In this document: positions 43,666 to 53,265 of the stretch, piece after piece
How the letters are laid out: the number at the start of each line of letters is the position of its first letter
Position numbering within the stretch: position 1 is the stretch's first letter
NCBI RefSeq assembly: GCF_015624425.1
Contig: NZ_CP049919.1
Coordinates: forward strand, 2,480,001-2,544,000
Length of the DNA: 64,000 nt
From: Roseateles sp. DAIF2
GTDB lineage: Bacteria > Pseudomonadota > Gammaproteobacteria > Burkholderiales > Burkholderiaceae_C
Direction: 5' to 3'
Translations under genes and position numbers: made by a program
The notes under the pieces: model-generated
Database searches by the model: none
The model's input: the letters and a program-made list of their open reading frames with translations, nothing else
What the model was told of the DNA's origin: nothing

Positions 43666-43823
43666 AGTAAGCGAAGCGAGTGCCGTCCAGGGCGCCCGCC
43701 GCCAGCCAGTGGCCGCCGTCGCGGTCCCGCCAGCATGTCTGACCCGATCCGCCCCGGATCGGGCCGGCGCCCCCGCGCCGCCGCCTCATCTCATTACTAA
43801 AAACCTCGTTAGGATTGCGAGCC

Positions 43824-44540
43824 ATGCTGAAGAACAAGCTGCTGCTATTGCCCCTGGCGCTGCTGCTGGCCGTGCCGGCCCAGGCCCACCAGATCTGGAT
43901 CGAACAGGATGCCGCCGGCGCCCGCCTGTATCTGGGCGAATTCGGCGAGAACCTGCGCGAGACCTCGCCGGGCATGCTGGACAAGTTCACGCAGCCCGCC
44001 GCGACCCTGATCACCGCCAAGGGCGATCTGCCGGCCCCGCTGGCCAAGCGCGCGAATGCCTTCGGCATTGATGCGCGTGCGATCTCCGGCGAGTCCATCG
44101 TCGCGCAGGAATCCGGCTTTCCCGGCTGGGAGCGCAAGCAGGGCGACAAGGTCGAGCGCCATGTCTGGATCCCGGCGGCGCGCTGGATCAGCGACTTCGC
44201 CGCGCGCGGCCCGAAGCTGGCTCTGGACCTGGTGCCCACCGGCAAGCCGGGTCAGTTCCAGGTGTTCTACAAGCAGCAGCCGCTGCCGGAAGCCAAGGTG
44301 CAGGTCGTCTCGGCCTCCGGCTGGGGCCGCGAGGTGCAGGCCGACAAGAGCGGCCTGCTGAGCGTGAGCCTGCCCTGGAAGAGCGCCTATGCACTCGAGG
44401 TCAAGCACACCGACAAGAACGGCGGCGACCGCAACGGCCAGGCCTGGGACGTCGGCCAGTTCGTCACCACCCTGAGCTTCAACGTGGCTCAGGGCATGGA
44501 ATCGCCGCCGCTGCCGGCGCCCGCCAAGCCGACGCAGTAA
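43824..44540 (+). CDS. Exported DUF4198-like protein of metal uptake loci
   Basis: The 238-residue periplasmic protein has a signal peptide (KNKLLLLPLALLLAVPAQAHQ) directly followed by HQIWIEQ, where the mature His may bind metal. Two beta-rich domains follow (ARLYLGEFGENLRETS; PLPEAKVQVVSASGWGREVQADKSGLL), as in DUF4198 proteins found with cobalt, nickel and iron transporters. It is the first gene behind a Fur-type box and precedes a TonB-dependent receptor. A metal-binding periplasmic helper is the likely role. Confidence 0.82.
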   Translation: MLKNKLLLLPLALLLAVPAQAHQIWIEQDAAGARLYLGEFGENLRETSPGMLDKFTQPAATLITAKGDLPAPLAKRANAFGIDARAISGESIVAQESGFPGWERKQGDKVERHVWIPAARWISDFAARGPKLALDLVPTGKPGQFQVFYKQQPLPEAKVQVVSASGWGREVQADKSGLLSVSLPWKSAYALEVKHTDKNGGDRNGQAWDVGQFVTTLSFNVAQGMESPPLPAPAKPTQ

Positions 44541-44653
44541 TCAGCCGCGCGGCCTCGAGCTGAGCCGGGCGTTCCGACGCCCGCCTCGCGGCTCACCCCA
44601 TCCCCTTCGTTCGATCGCTGCCGGGCCCGTTTGGGCGCCGGCCTGGAGTTCCC

Positions 44654-46831
44654 ATGTCCGAAATTTCCGGTGGCCGGCTGGCCGCAGGCGCGCTGCTGCT
44701 CGGCGCTTTCTCCCTGAATCCCCTGATGGCCGCGGCGCAGGAGGCCATTGCCGACACGCAGGTGGCCGCGCTCGACGCCAACGGCACGGCCCAGCTCGGC
44801 AAGGTGGTGATGACCGTCAATCGGGAGAGCAACCTCAGCCTGACCAAGATGGCCTTGACGCGCCGCGAGACGCCGCAGTCGCTGAGCCTGATGGATCGCC
44901 AGCGCATCGAGCTGGAATCGCTGCTGAGCATCAACGACGTGCTGCTGTTCACCCCCGGCGTGGTCGTCAGCTTCTATGACACGCAGCGCCCGCTGTACTA
45001 CGCGCGCGGCTTCCAGATCACCGACTTCCAGGTCGATGGCGTGCCGACCTACAGCGGCAGCACCAACCAGGAATACGACACCGCGCTGTATGAGCGCATC
45101 GAGGTGATCCGCGGCGCCAACGGCCTGCTGTCGGGCCCCGGCAACCCCTCCGCCACTGTGAACATGGTGCGCAAGCGCGCCCACAAGGGCTTCGACGCCT
45201 CGGTGGTGCTCTCGGCCGGCTCCTGGAACAAGCAGCGCATCGAGGGCGACTTCAACACCTCGCTGAGCGCCGACGGCCGCGTGCGCGGCCGCCTGGTTGC
45301 GTCCTACCAGGACAGCGACAGCTTCCGCAAGCGCTACAACGAGGAGAAGGGCGCCTGGCTGGCCACGGTCGAGGCCGATCTGTTGCCCGGCACCACCCTG
45401 ATCCTGGGGCATCAGAACCAGAACAACAATCCGGCCGGTGCGATCTGGGGCACGATCCCGCGCTTCGCGGCCGATGGCTCGCTCGCCAATCTGCCGCGCG
45501 AGACCAGCTTCTCGCCGCATTGGACCAAGTGGGAGCGCGAGTCCGGCACGACCTATGTCACCTTGGACCAGCGCCTGGGCGAAAGCTGGAGCCTGAAGGC
45601 GCTCTACAACCGCACCAAGGGCAGCTTCAACAGCCTGCGCGTCTATGGCGATGGCTATCCCGATGCCAAGACCGGCGCCGGCATGACCTTGCTGGCCGGC
45701 GTGGGCGAGGGCACCGACCTGCGTGACAGCCTGGACCTGTTCGCCACCGGGCGTTTCAGCCTGCTGGGCCGCGAACATGACCTGATGCTGGGCGCGACCT
45801 ATTCCAAGCTGACGGCCGACACCCCGACCCTGAGCTCGGTGACCACCTGGAACTATCCTATCCCCAACCTCGCCACCTGGGACGGCAATGCGCCGCGGCC
45901 CAGCTACCAGCGCACCGGCGCCTCGCGCATCGCCACCACCGAGCAGAGCGGCATCTTCGCTTCGGCGCGCTGGCGCGTCGGCGATGCCATGTCGCTGATC
46001 ACCGGGGTACGGGTCAGCAACTGGAAGACCGGCACCGACAACTACGGCATCAACGGCGCCTACACCAACACCAGTGGCGCCTTCCGGGTCAAGGACGAGG
46101 TCACGCCCTATCTGGGCCTGGTCTATGAGCTGAACAAGGAGTTCTCGCTCTACACCAGCTACACCGACATCTTCAAGCCGCAGAACCTCAAGGACAAGCA
46201 GCAGAACCTGCTGGCGCCGGTGCTGGGCAGCAACACGGAGCTGGGCATCAAGGGCGAGTTGCTGGACAAGCGCCTGGCCTTCAGCTTCGCGCTGTTCGAG
46301 GCCAAGCAGGACAACTACGGCGTGCTAGACCCGACGGTGTCCAAGGAAGAAAAGCAGCGCCTGGGCTTCGATCCCTATTACGGCGTCAATGGCACCAAGA
46401 GCCGCGGCTTCGAGCTGGACCTGAACGGCAGCATCCGAGCGGGCTGGACCGTCAACGCCGCCTTCTCCCAGACCAAGATCACGCGCAACCGGAACGACAA
46501 GATCTGGGCCAATCTGCCCGAGCATCAGCTGCAGCTCTCGACCAGCTACCAGCTGCCCGGGGCCTGGGAGCGCCTGACCGTCGGCGGCGGCCTGAACTGG
46601 CAGAGCAAGATCACCGGCTACGACATCCCGCACCCGACCCTGAAGACGGTGACGGTGACGCAGAAGGCCTACTCGGTCGTCAATCTGCATGCCAGCTACC
46701 GCATCAGCGAGCAGCTCAGCGCCACGCTGAGCCTGCGCAACGCGCTGGACGAGAGCTACTGGGCCAATCTGGACTACCCCAACTACGGCGAACCGCGCAA
46801 TGTGCTCTTGAGCCTGCGCGCCCGCTTCTAA
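44654..46831 (+). CDS. TonB-dependent siderophore receptor, 725 aa
   Basis: The outer-membrane transporter has a signal peptide, a plug domain (RRETPQSLSLMDRQRIE, YYARGFQITDFQVDGVPTYSG, YERIEVIRGANGLLSGPGNPSATVNMVRKR) and a 22-strand barrel ending ALDESYWANLDYPNYGEPRN with a terminal Phe. The plug motifs are those of FpvA/FhuE-type ferric siderophore receptors. No N-terminal signalling (STN) domain is seen, so it does not appear to drive its own sigma factor. It precedes a small DUF3649 gene by three bases. Confidence 0.93.
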   Translation: MSEISGGRLAAGALLLGAFSLNPLMAAAQEAIADTQVAALDANGTAQLGKVVMTVNRESNLSLTKMALTRRETPQSLSLMDRQRIELESLLSINDVLLFTPGVVVSFYDTQRPLYYARGFQITDFQVDGVPTYSGSTNQEYDTALYERIEVIRGANGLLSGPGNPSATVNMVRKRAHKGFDASVVLSAGSWNKQRIEGDFNTSLSADGRVRGRLVASYQDSDSFRKRYNEEKGAWLATVEADLLPGTTLILGHQNQNNNPAGAIWGTIPRFAADGSLANLPRETSFSPHWTKWERESGTTYVTLDQRLGESWSLKALYNRTKGSFNSLRVYGDGYPDAKTGAGMTLLAGVGEGTDLRDSLDLFATGRFSLLGREHDLMLGATYSKLTADTPTLSSVTTWNYPIPNLATWDGNAPRPSYQRTGASRIATTEQSGIFASARWRVGDAMSLITGVRVSNWKTGTDNYGINGAYTNTSGAFRVKDEVTPYLGLVYELNKEFSLYTSYTDIFKPQNLKDKQQNLLAPVLGSNTELGIKGELLDKRLAFSFALFEAKQDNYGVLDPTVSKEEKQRLGFDPYYGVNGTKSRGFELDLNGSIRAGWTVNAAFSQTKITRNRNDKIWANLPEHQLQLSTSYQLPGAWERLTVGGGLNWQSKITGYDIPHPTLKTVTVTQKAYSVVNLHASYRISEQLSATLSLRNALDESYWANLDYPNYGEPRNVLLSLRARF

Positions 46832-46834
46832 GCC

Positions 46835-47137
46835 ATGGCGGCGGCGCAGAAGACCTGGCGCTACCGCGCGGCGGTGGGCTCGCGCGCCCTGGCGGCGCTG
46901 CTGGGCGGCTACCTGCTGGCGGCGGCGGTGGCCGCGGCCTGCGCGGTCTACCTGCCGCTGCTGACGCCGGCCCCGCGCAGCGAGGCCACGGTGGGCGGCG
47001 CGATGCTGGCCTACCTCGTCTATGCGCTGGCCTTCATGAGCGCCTTCGCCTGCCGCAGCGCCTGGCGTGCCTGGGCCTGGATCCTCGGCCCGGCGCTGGC
47101 GCTGGGCGGCGCGGTGCTGCTGCCGCGCTGGCTCTGA
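46835..47137 (+). CDS. DUF3649 small membrane protein
   Basis: The 100-residue protein has three hydrophobic segments (AALLGGYLLAAAVAAACAVYL, AMLAYLVYALAFMSAFAC, ILGPALALGGAVLLP). It is the DUF3649 type that occurs in iron-regulated clusters with TonB receptors and PepSY proteins. Its biochemical role is unknown; it may help move or reduce the siderophore cargo at the inner membrane. It lies three bases after one receptor gene and 44 before the next. Confidence 0.85.
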   Translation: MAAAQKTWRYRAAVGSRALAALLGGYLLAAAVAAACAVYLPLLTPAPRSEATVGGAMLAYLVYALAFMSAFACRSAWRAWAWILGPALALGGAVLLPRWL

Positions 47138-47180
47138 GCTGCCTCTCTCCCGACCCCCTCTCTTCCGATTCGTCCACACC

Positions 47181-49343
47181 ATGAAACACACTCATTCGAT
47201 GAGCCTGAGCCTGCTGGCCCTGCTGGTCGGCAGCGCCTGGGCCGGCGATGAAGCGCCGCTGATCGTGGCGTCCGCCGTGGCTGCCGACGTGGCGGCCACC
47301 AGCACCCTGCCGGTCGTGCGCCTGCAGGGCAGCAAGGAAAGCGCGACCGGCCCGGTCAAGGGCTTTGTCGCGCGCCGCGCCGGCAGCGGCCTGAAGAGCG
47401 ACATCCCGCTGATCGAGACGCCCCAGTCGATCGCGGTGGTGACCGCCGACCAGATCGAGGCGCAGGGCGCCACCACCCTGCGCCAGACCATCGGCTACTC
47501 GGCCGGCGTGGTCTCGTCCTATTTCGACAGCCGCGTCGACAGCATCACCGCGCGCGGCGGCAATGTGGCGCAGTATCACGACGGCCTGCTGCGCAGCTAC
47601 GGCACCTACAACACGGCAAGACCCGACCCCTACACGCTGGAGCGCGTCGAGCTGGTGCGTGGCCCGGCCTCGGTGCTCTACGGCCAGGGCAGCCTGAACG
47701 GCGTGCTGAACCTGGTGTCCAAGCGCCCGCAGTTCGAGACCCAGCGCGAGGTGCAGCTGCAGCTGGGTAGCTTCGAGCGCAAGCAGCTGGCCGTGGATCT
47801 GAGCGGGGCGCTGAGCGAGCAATGGGCCTACCGCCTGGTGGCGATCAAGCGCGACAGCGGCAGCCAGGTCGACCATGTGAAGGACGACCGCCTGGTGCTG
47901 GCACCCTCGCTGACGTGGCAGCCCAGCGCCGCCACCACGCTGACCCTGCAGGCCCTGCATCAGCGCGACAAGAGCGGCTCGCTGATCGGTTTCTTCCCCT
48001 GGCAGGGCACCAGGCTGCCGAACGGCGCGCCGGGTCAGATCCCGACCTCGACCTTCATCAGCGAGCCGGGCTGGGATGCCTACGACACCGACCAGGATTC
48101 GGTCGGCTATCTGTTCAGCCACCGCTTCGACAATGACTGGACCCTGCGCCAGAACCTGCGCTACACCGAAAGCGCGGTCGACTACCGCACCATCTACACC
48201 AGCTTCACCGCCACCGGCCGGCCGGTCTTCAATGCCGATGGTCGCCGCGTCGAGCGCGACCTGGTCTGGCAGCTCAACGGCGGCACGATGGCCCTGCTGG
48301 ACACCCAGCTGGAAGGCAAGCTGCGCTTCGGCGGCTGGCAGCACCAGATCCTGGTGGGCCTGGACGCGCAGAAGAACGACAGCACGCAGCGCAGCTTCCG
48401 CGGCCGCGCGCCGGCGATCGATGTCTATGCGCCGATCTACGGCAACTTCACCGCGCCGAGCGCGATGCCGGCCAAGCAGCCGACGGTGGACCAGCACCAG
48501 CTGGGCCTGTATCTGCAGGACCATGTGAAGTTCGACGAGCGCTGGGTCGCGGTGCTGGGCCTGCGCCATGACCGCGCCAAGACCGATACCGAGGGCCGCC
48601 CGGCGGCCAAGGTGGACGACAAGGCCACCAGCAAGCGCGCCGGCCTGCTGTACCTGGCCGAGGGCGGCATCTCGCCCTATGTCTCCTACACCGAGTCCTT
48701 CCTGCCGCTGGGCGGCGTCGACTTCTACGGCAACCCGTACAAGCCGCAGGTCGGCGAGCAATGGGAGGCGGGCATCAAGTGGCAGCCGGCCGACAAGCGC
48801 CTCTCGGCCAGCGCCACCGTCTACGACCTGCGCGACACCAACCGCAAGACCAGCGATCCGAGCCAGCCGCTGAACAGCCTGCAGATCGGCGAGGTGCGGG
48901 TGCGCGGCCTGGAGCTGGAAAGCACGGGCAGCCTGGCGCAGGGCGCCGGCGGGCGCTGGGACTGGAGCCTGGGCTATGCCTATACCGACGCCAAGATCAC
49001 GCGCAGCAATGGCGGCGACCAGGGCCAGGCGGTGGCCGGCGTGGCGCGCCACACCGGCTCGGCTTGGCTGACCCATCACTTCAGCCTGGCCGGCCGCGAG
49101 GGCTTCAGCGCCGGTGCCGGGGTGCGCTACCTGGGCGGCTCCTGGTCCGGCACGCCGCTGATCAGCACGCCCGCGGCCACCCTGGTCGACGCGATGATCG
49201 CCTACGACCATGGCGACTGGCGCCTGGCGCTGAACGCGGTGAACCTGACCGACAAGGTGCAGATCACCCAATGCCTAGCGCGCGGCGACTGCTTCTATGG
49301 GCAGCGCCGCACCGTCAATGCCACCATGACCTACCGCTTCTGA
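47181..49343 (+). CDS. TonB-dependent siderophore receptor, 720 aa
   Basis: This second receptor has a signal peptide (MSLSLLALLVGSAWAG), a plug (IPLIETPQSIAVVTADQIEAQ, ARGGNVAQYHDGLLRSYGTYN, YTLERVELVRGPASVLYGQGSLNGVLNLVSKRP) and a barrel ending in YGQRRTVNATMTYRF. The GPASVLYGQ and VNLVSKRP signatures match hydroxamate-type receptors such as FhuA. It has a Cys pair (CLARGDC) in the last loop, as in FhuA homologues. The gene is followed by a PepSY membrane protein three bases later. Confidence 0.93.
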   Translation: MKHTHSMSLSLLALLVGSAWAGDEAPLIVASAVAADVAATSTLPVVRLQGSKESATGPVKGFVARRAGSGLKSDIPLIETPQSIAVVTADQIEAQGATTLRQTIGYSAGVVSSYFDSRVDSITARGGNVAQYHDGLLRSYGTYNTARPDPYTLERVELVRGPASVLYGQGSLNGVLNLVSKRPQFETQREVQLQLGSFERKQLAVDLSGALSEQWAYRLVAIKRDSGSQVDHVKDDRLVLAPSLTWQPSAATTLTLQALHQRDKSGSLIGFFPWQGTRLPNGAPGQIPTSTFISEPGWDAYDTDQDSVGYLFSHRFDNDWTLRQNLRYTESAVDYRTIYTSFTATGRPVFNADGRRVERDLVWQLNGGTMALLDTQLEGKLRFGGWQHQILVGLDAQKNDSTQRSFRGRAPAIDVYAPIYGNFTAPSAMPAKQPTVDQHQLGLYLQDHVKFDERWVAVLGLRHDRAKTDTEGRPAAKVDDKATSKRAGLLYLAEGGISPYVSYTESFLPLGGVDFYGNPYKPQVGEQWEAGIKWQPADKRLSASATVYDLRDTNRKTSDPSQPLNSLQIGEVRVRGLELESTGSLAQGAGGRWDWSLGYAYTDAKITRSNGGDQGQAVAGVARHTGSAWLTHHFSLAGREGFSAGAGVRYLGGSWSGTPLISTPAATLVDAMIAYDHGDWRLALNAVNLTDKVQITQCLARGDCFYGQRRTVNATMTYRF

Positions 49344-49345
49344 GC

Positions 49346-50950
49346 ATGAGAGCCGATGGTGCGCGCGAGGGGCTGCGCCAGGCGATGGCCTGGCTGCATA
49401 CCTGGGTGGGCCTGCTGCTGGGCTGGTTGCTGTTCGCGATCTTCCTGACCGGCACCCTGGCCTTCTTCAAGCAGGAGCTGAACCAGTGGAGCCGGCCGGA
49501 GCTGCTGGCGCATGGCCCCACCGGCGCGCTGGATGCCGCGCAGCTGGCGCGGGCCGAGGCGCGGCTGCACGAGCTGGCCCCGGCCGCGCAGAGCTGGCGC
49601 CTGAACGCGGCGGACGAGCGCCGGCCGCTGGCCCAGCTGAGCTGGCGCGAGGCGGGCAAGCCGGGCCAGCGCGCGCGCACCGAGCAGCGCTGGCTCGACC
49701 CCGAGAGCGGCGCGGCGCTGCAGGCGCGCTCCACCTTCGGCATCGGCGAGTTCTTCTACCGCTTCCACTTCGAGCTGCGCTCGGCCCAGCAGAGCCGCTG
49801 GATCCTGGAGGGGCGCTGGGCGATCGGGCTGGCGACCCTGTTCATGTTCGTCGCGCTGCTCAGCGGCATCGTCACGCACCGGCGCTTCTTCAAGGACTTC
49901 TTCACCTTCCGCCCGCGCGCCAAGGCCGCGCAGCGCGCCTGGCTGGACGCGCACAACATCAGCGGCGTGCTGGTGCTGCCCTTCTATCTGATGATCACTT
50001 TCAGCGGGCTGATGATCTTTCACACGCTCTACATGCCGGCCGGCATCGCCGCGGTCTACGGCGCCAAGGGCGGCAGCTATTTCAACGAGCTGGCCGGCGA
50101 CCCGCTGCCGCGCGGCCGCGGCCTGAACGCCAAACCCGGCGAGGGCCAGGTCTTGCCACAGGTCGGCGAGGCGCGCTGGCAGGCGCTGCTGGCCGAGGTG
50201 CGGCGCGAATGGCCGCAGGGCCGCATCGAGGTGGTAGCCCTGCTGCGCGAGGGCGGCCAAACCCTGGTGGAGTTCGGCCGCCACGAGGGCGACCGGCTGC
50301 AGTACCGCAGCCCGCGCCTGCTGTTCGACGCCGCCAGCGGCCAGCGCCAGCATCTGGCCGACACCGCGGCCCCGGCCGCGCGCAGCTATGGCGTGCTCTA
50401 CGGCCTGCACATGGCGCGCTTCGCCGATCTGCCGCTGCGCTGGCTGCTGTTCGGCTTCGGCCTGCTGGGCAGCGCGATGATCGCCACCGGCCTGCTGCTG
50501 TGGAGCGTCAAGCGCGCGGCCGACGACGAGCGCCGCCGCCGCGCGCGGCCCTTCGGGCGGCGCCTGGTCGACACCCTGAACCTGACGGCGATCGCCGGCC
50601 TGCCGCTGGCGATCGCGGCGATCTTCTATGCCAACCGCCTGCTGCCGTTGGAGCTGGCCGAGCGGCCGGACTGGGAGCTGAAGTGCTTTTACCTGGCCTG
50701 GGGCGCGAGCCTGCTGCTGGCCGCCGCGCTGCCGGATCGGCGCGGCTGGCGCGCGCTGTTCGGCCTGGCCGCGCTGGCCTTCGCGGGCCTGGCGCTGGGC
50801 TTCGCCGGGCCCTGGCCGATCCAGGCCTCGCTGGGCGCCGCGGCCCTGCTGCTGGGCGGCCTGGCCTGGCGCTGCGGGCCGTGCCCGACGGGCGAGAAGA
50901 AGAAGGCTGCCGGTGGCACCACCACGCCGCTGTCGGCCGAGGGAGCCTGA
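49346..50950 (+). CDS. PepSY-domain iron-regulated membrane protein (siderophore-iron reductase-type)
   Basis: The 534-residue inner-membrane protein has PepSY_TM-type segments (WLHTWVGLLLGWLLFAIFLTG, WAIGLATLFMFVALLSGIVTH, LVLPFYLMITFSGLMIFHTL, LRWLLFGFGLLGSAMIATGLLLW) and a periplasmic PepSY portion. His residues at the membrane edges (WLHTWVG, IVTHRRF, AHNISG, YGLHMARF) could hold haem. Such proteins sit beside siderophore receptors and are thought to help reduce or release iron. Three extra C-terminal helices extend it. Next gene starts four bases later. Confidence 0.9.
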   Translation: MRADGAREGLRQAMAWLHTWVGLLLGWLLFAIFLTGTLAFFKQELNQWSRPELLAHGPTGALDAAQLARAEARLHELAPAAQSWRLNAADERRPLAQLSWREAGKPGQRARTEQRWLDPESGAALQARSTFGIGEFFYRFHFELRSAQQSRWILEGRWAIGLATLFMFVALLSGIVTHRRFFKDFFTFRPRAKAAQRAWLDAHNISGVLVLPFYLMITFSGLMIFHTLYMPAGIAAVYGAKGGSYFNELAGDPLPRGRGLNAKPGEGQVLPQVGEARWQALLAEVRREWPQGRIEVVALLREGGQTLVEFGRHEGDRLQYRSPRLLFDAASGQRQHLADTAAPAARSYGVLYGLHMARFADLPLRWLLFGFGLLGSAMIATGLLLWSVKRAADDERRRRARPFGRRLVDTLNLTAIAGLPLAIAAIFYANRLLPLELAERPDWELKCFYLAWGASLLLAAALPDRRGWRALFGLAALAFAGLALGFAGPWPIQASLGAAALLLGGLAWRCGPCPTGEKKKAAGGTTTPLSAEGA

Positions 50951-50953
50951 GCG

Positions 50954-51283
50954 ATGCTGCTGCACCAGATCCTGTGTTCGCTGGTGGCCTTCGCGCTGCT
51001 GTGTCTGGCGATGGAACGCCATCATGAGGACGCGCTGGGCCAGGCCCCGAGCCTGCGCCGGCGGCGCGCGCTGCGGGGGCTGGCGCTGCTGGCCTTCGTC
51101 GCCTCGACCTGGACCCTGTCGGCGCGGCCGGACTGGGGTGTGGCCTGGGCCGAATGGACGGCCCAGCTCTCGCTGGCCGCCTTTGCCGTGGTCGCGCTGG
51201 CCACCTGGCGGCCGGCCTGGATGCTGCCGGTGGCCTGGAGCTGCGGTGCCGCCGCATTGCTGCTGGGAGCGCTCAGCGGGTAA
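50954..51283 (+). CDS. DUF3325 small membrane protein
   Basis: The 109-residue protein has three hydrophobic segments. The start HQILCSLVAFALLCLAMERHHED and the LRGLALLAFVASTWTL segment match DUF3325, the usual last gene of the receptor-DUF3649-PepSY-DUF3325 iron module. It lies three bases after the PepSY gene. Function is unknown. Confidence 0.87.
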   Translation: MLLHQILCSLVAFALLCLAMERHHEDALGQAPSLRRRRALRGLALLAFVASTWTLSARPDWGVAWAEWTAQLSLAAFAVVALATWRPAWMLPVAWSCGAAALLLGALSG

Positions 51284-51293
51284 GCTCGGCCCG

Positions 51294-51926
51294 ATGTACA
51301 CCCTGTTTGGCAGCCAAGGTTCGGGTTCGGCCATCGTCGAGCTGGCGCTGGAGCGCGCGGCGCGCCCCTTTCGCGTGTTGCGCGCCAGCTCCTGGGAGCC
51401 CGATTCGGCGCAGGAGGAGCTGCGGCGCCTGAACCCGCTGATGCAGATCCCGACCCTGGTGCTGCCGGACGGCTCGGTGCTGACCGAAAGCGCCGCGATC
51501 CTGATGCATCTGGGCCTGACCCATCCGGCCTCGCGCCTGCTGCCGGCCGAGCCCTCGGCCTGCGCCCAGGTGCTGCGCGGCCTGGTCTTCATCGCGGCCA
51601 ACTGCTACAGCGCGATCTCCATCCTCGACTTCCCGCAGCGCTACTGCGCGGAGATCGACGAGGCGACCCAGCAGCGCATCCAGCGCGGCACGCGCGCGCA
51701 GCTGCATCGCCAATGGGAGGTGTTCGCCGACCAGTTCCCCGGCGCGCCCTTCCTGAACGGCGCCGAGCCCGGTGCACTGGATTTCATGGCGGTGGTGGTG
51801 TCCCGATGGTCGGGCAGTCGCGCGCATCTGGCCGCCGCGCGGCCCGCGTTTCACGAGTTGTTGCAAAAGCTGGAGGCCCGGCCGGAGCTGGCGGCGGTGT
51901 TTTCGCGCCACTGGCCGGTGGTTTGA
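51294..51926 (+). CDS. Glutathione S-transferase family protein
   Basis: The 210-residue protein has an N-terminal thioredoxin-like domain (MYTLFGSQGSGSAIVELALER, NPLMQIPTLVLPDGSVLTESAAIL) and a C-terminal helical domain (FLNGAEPGALDFMAVVVSRW). The ESAAI glutathione-binding stretch is present; the catalytic residue is likely the Ser in GSQGSGS. It starts 11 bases after the DUF3325 gene, so it may be transcribed with the iron locus, but no iron link is evident. Confidence 0.88.
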   Translation: MYTLFGSQGSGSAIVELALERAARPFRVLRASSWEPDSAQEELRRLNPLMQIPTLVLPDGSVLTESAAILMHLGLTHPASRLLPAEPSACAQVLRGLVFIAANCYSAISILDFPQRYCAEIDEATQQRIQRGTRAQLHRQWEVFADQFPGAPFLNGAEPGALDFMAVVVSRWSGSRAHLAAARPAFHELLQKLEARPELAAVFSRHWPVV

Positions 51927-52020
51927 GCGTCCAATCGGGCAATTGCTCACATCTTGGGCCGATCGGATCAAGGCGGGGATCGTGCGCTTTGCCACAATCC
52001 GCGCCCGGAGGTGACAAGAC

Positions 52021-53133
52021 ATGCGACTGCGTGCGATCGTGTTGGGAGTGGCCCTTCTTGGTGGCTTGAATGCCGCCGCCTGGGCCCAGATCAAGATCGG
52101 CCAGACGGCCGGCTTCACCGGGGCCGTGGCCGCCGGGGTCAAGGAGGTGACGGACGGCGCCAAGCTGTACCTCGATGCCGTCAATGCCCAGGGCGGCGTG
52201 GCGGGCCAGAAGATCGAGCTGGTCTCGCTGGACGACAAGTTCGACCCCAAGCTCAGCGCGCCGAACGCCAAGCAGCTGATCGACCAGGGCGTGCTGGCCC
52301 TGTTCCTGACGCGCGGCACGCCGCAGAGCCAGGCCATCCTGCCGCTGCTGGCCGAGCACAAGCTGGCCCTGATCGCGCCCTCGACCGGCGCAATGCTGCT
52401 GCACCGGCCGGTGAATCCCTTTGTCTTCAATGTGCGTGCGACCTATCAGCGCGAGGCGGAGCGCGCGGTCCAGCATCTGGCCGGCATGGGCGTGACCCGC
52501 ATCGGCCTGGTGCAGGTGGACGACAGCTTCGGCGACGACGGTGCCACCGGCGCGCTGAAGGGCCTGCAGACCGCCCGCCTGCAGCCGACCGTGCATCTGA
52601 AATACGCGCGCGCCAAGCCCGAACTGGCGCCGCTGATGAAGCAGGTGGCGCAGGCCGATGTGCAGGCGCTGGTCTTCATCGGCGCGGCCGAGCCGACCGC
52701 CGATGGCGTGGAGGCGCTGCGCGCCGCCGGCTCGAACGCGCAGCTGGTGACCCTGTCCAACAATGCCTCGTCTGGTTTCATCAAGGCGCTGAAGGGCCAG
52801 GCGCGCGGCGTGATCGTCAGCCAGGTGTTCCCGTCCGAGCGCTCGCTGAACACGCCGCTGGTGCGCGAGGCCCAGGGCCTGGCCAAGGCGCGCGGCACCG
52901 AGCTGACGCCGCAGAACCTGGAAGGTTTTGCCGCGGCCAAGGTGCTGGTCGAGGGTCTGAAGAAGGCCGCAAAGGACAAGGACCTGAGCCGCGGCGGCCT
53001 GCTGCGCGCACTGGACAACCTGGGCAAGTTCGACATCGGCGGCCTGGAGGTCAACTTCAACCCCGGCGACCACACCGGCCTGGACTACGCCGACGTCTCA
53101 ATCATCGGGCCGGATGGGAAGTTCTGGCGGTGA
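52021..53133 (+). CDS. LivK-type ABC transporter substrate-binding protein
   Basis: The 370-residue periplasmic protein has a signal peptide (LGVALLGGLNAAAWAQ) and the type I fold (IKIGQTAGFTGAVAAGVKEVTDGAKLYLDAV, SLDDKFDPKLSAPNAKQLI, GRGGLLRALDNLGKFDIGGLEVNF-like end). It resembles the subgroup of Burkholderiales binding proteins whose ligands are often unknown aromatic or short-chain compounds. No transporter partner adjoins it. A hairpin repeat follows the stop. Confidence 0.9.
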   Translation: MRLRAIVLGVALLGGLNAAAWAQIKIGQTAGFTGAVAAGVKEVTDGAKLYLDAVNAQGGVAGQKIELVSLDDKFDPKLSAPNAKQLIDQGVLALFLTRGTPQSQAILPLLAEHKLALIAPSTGAMLLHRPVNPFVFNVRATYQREAERAVQHLAGMGVTRIGLVQVDDSFGDDGATGALKGLQTARLQPTVHLKYARAKPELAPLMKQVAQADVQALVFIGAAEPTADGVEALRAAGSNAQLVTLSNNASSGFIKALKGQARGVIVSQVFPSERSLNTPLVREAQGLAKARGTELTPQNLEGFAAAKVLVEGLKKAAKDKDLSRGGLLRALDNLGKFDIGGLEVNFNPGDHTGLDYADVSIIGPDGKFWR

Positions 53134-53142
53134 GATAGATAG

Positions 53143-53226
53143 CCCACCCCCTACCGGCTGCGCCGGCCCCCTCAAGGGGGCGCGTCCGGAGGCCCGGCGG
53201 AGCCGGAGCCTCGGACGCCGCTGGGG
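53143..53226. repeat. GC-rich hairpin repeat element, copy 2
   Basis: The unit begins CCCACCCCCTACCGGCTGCG, continues CCGGCCCCCTCAAGGGGG, then has a hairpin GGCCCGGCGGAGCCGGAGCC. It shares start, core and layout with 12452-12535. It fills the gap between a rightward gene and the convergent pilin operon and probably ends both transcripts. Confidence 0.7.
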
Positions 53227-53265
53227 AATACGATCGTCGTTCTCGATGTGCGTTGAAAGGCCGCT

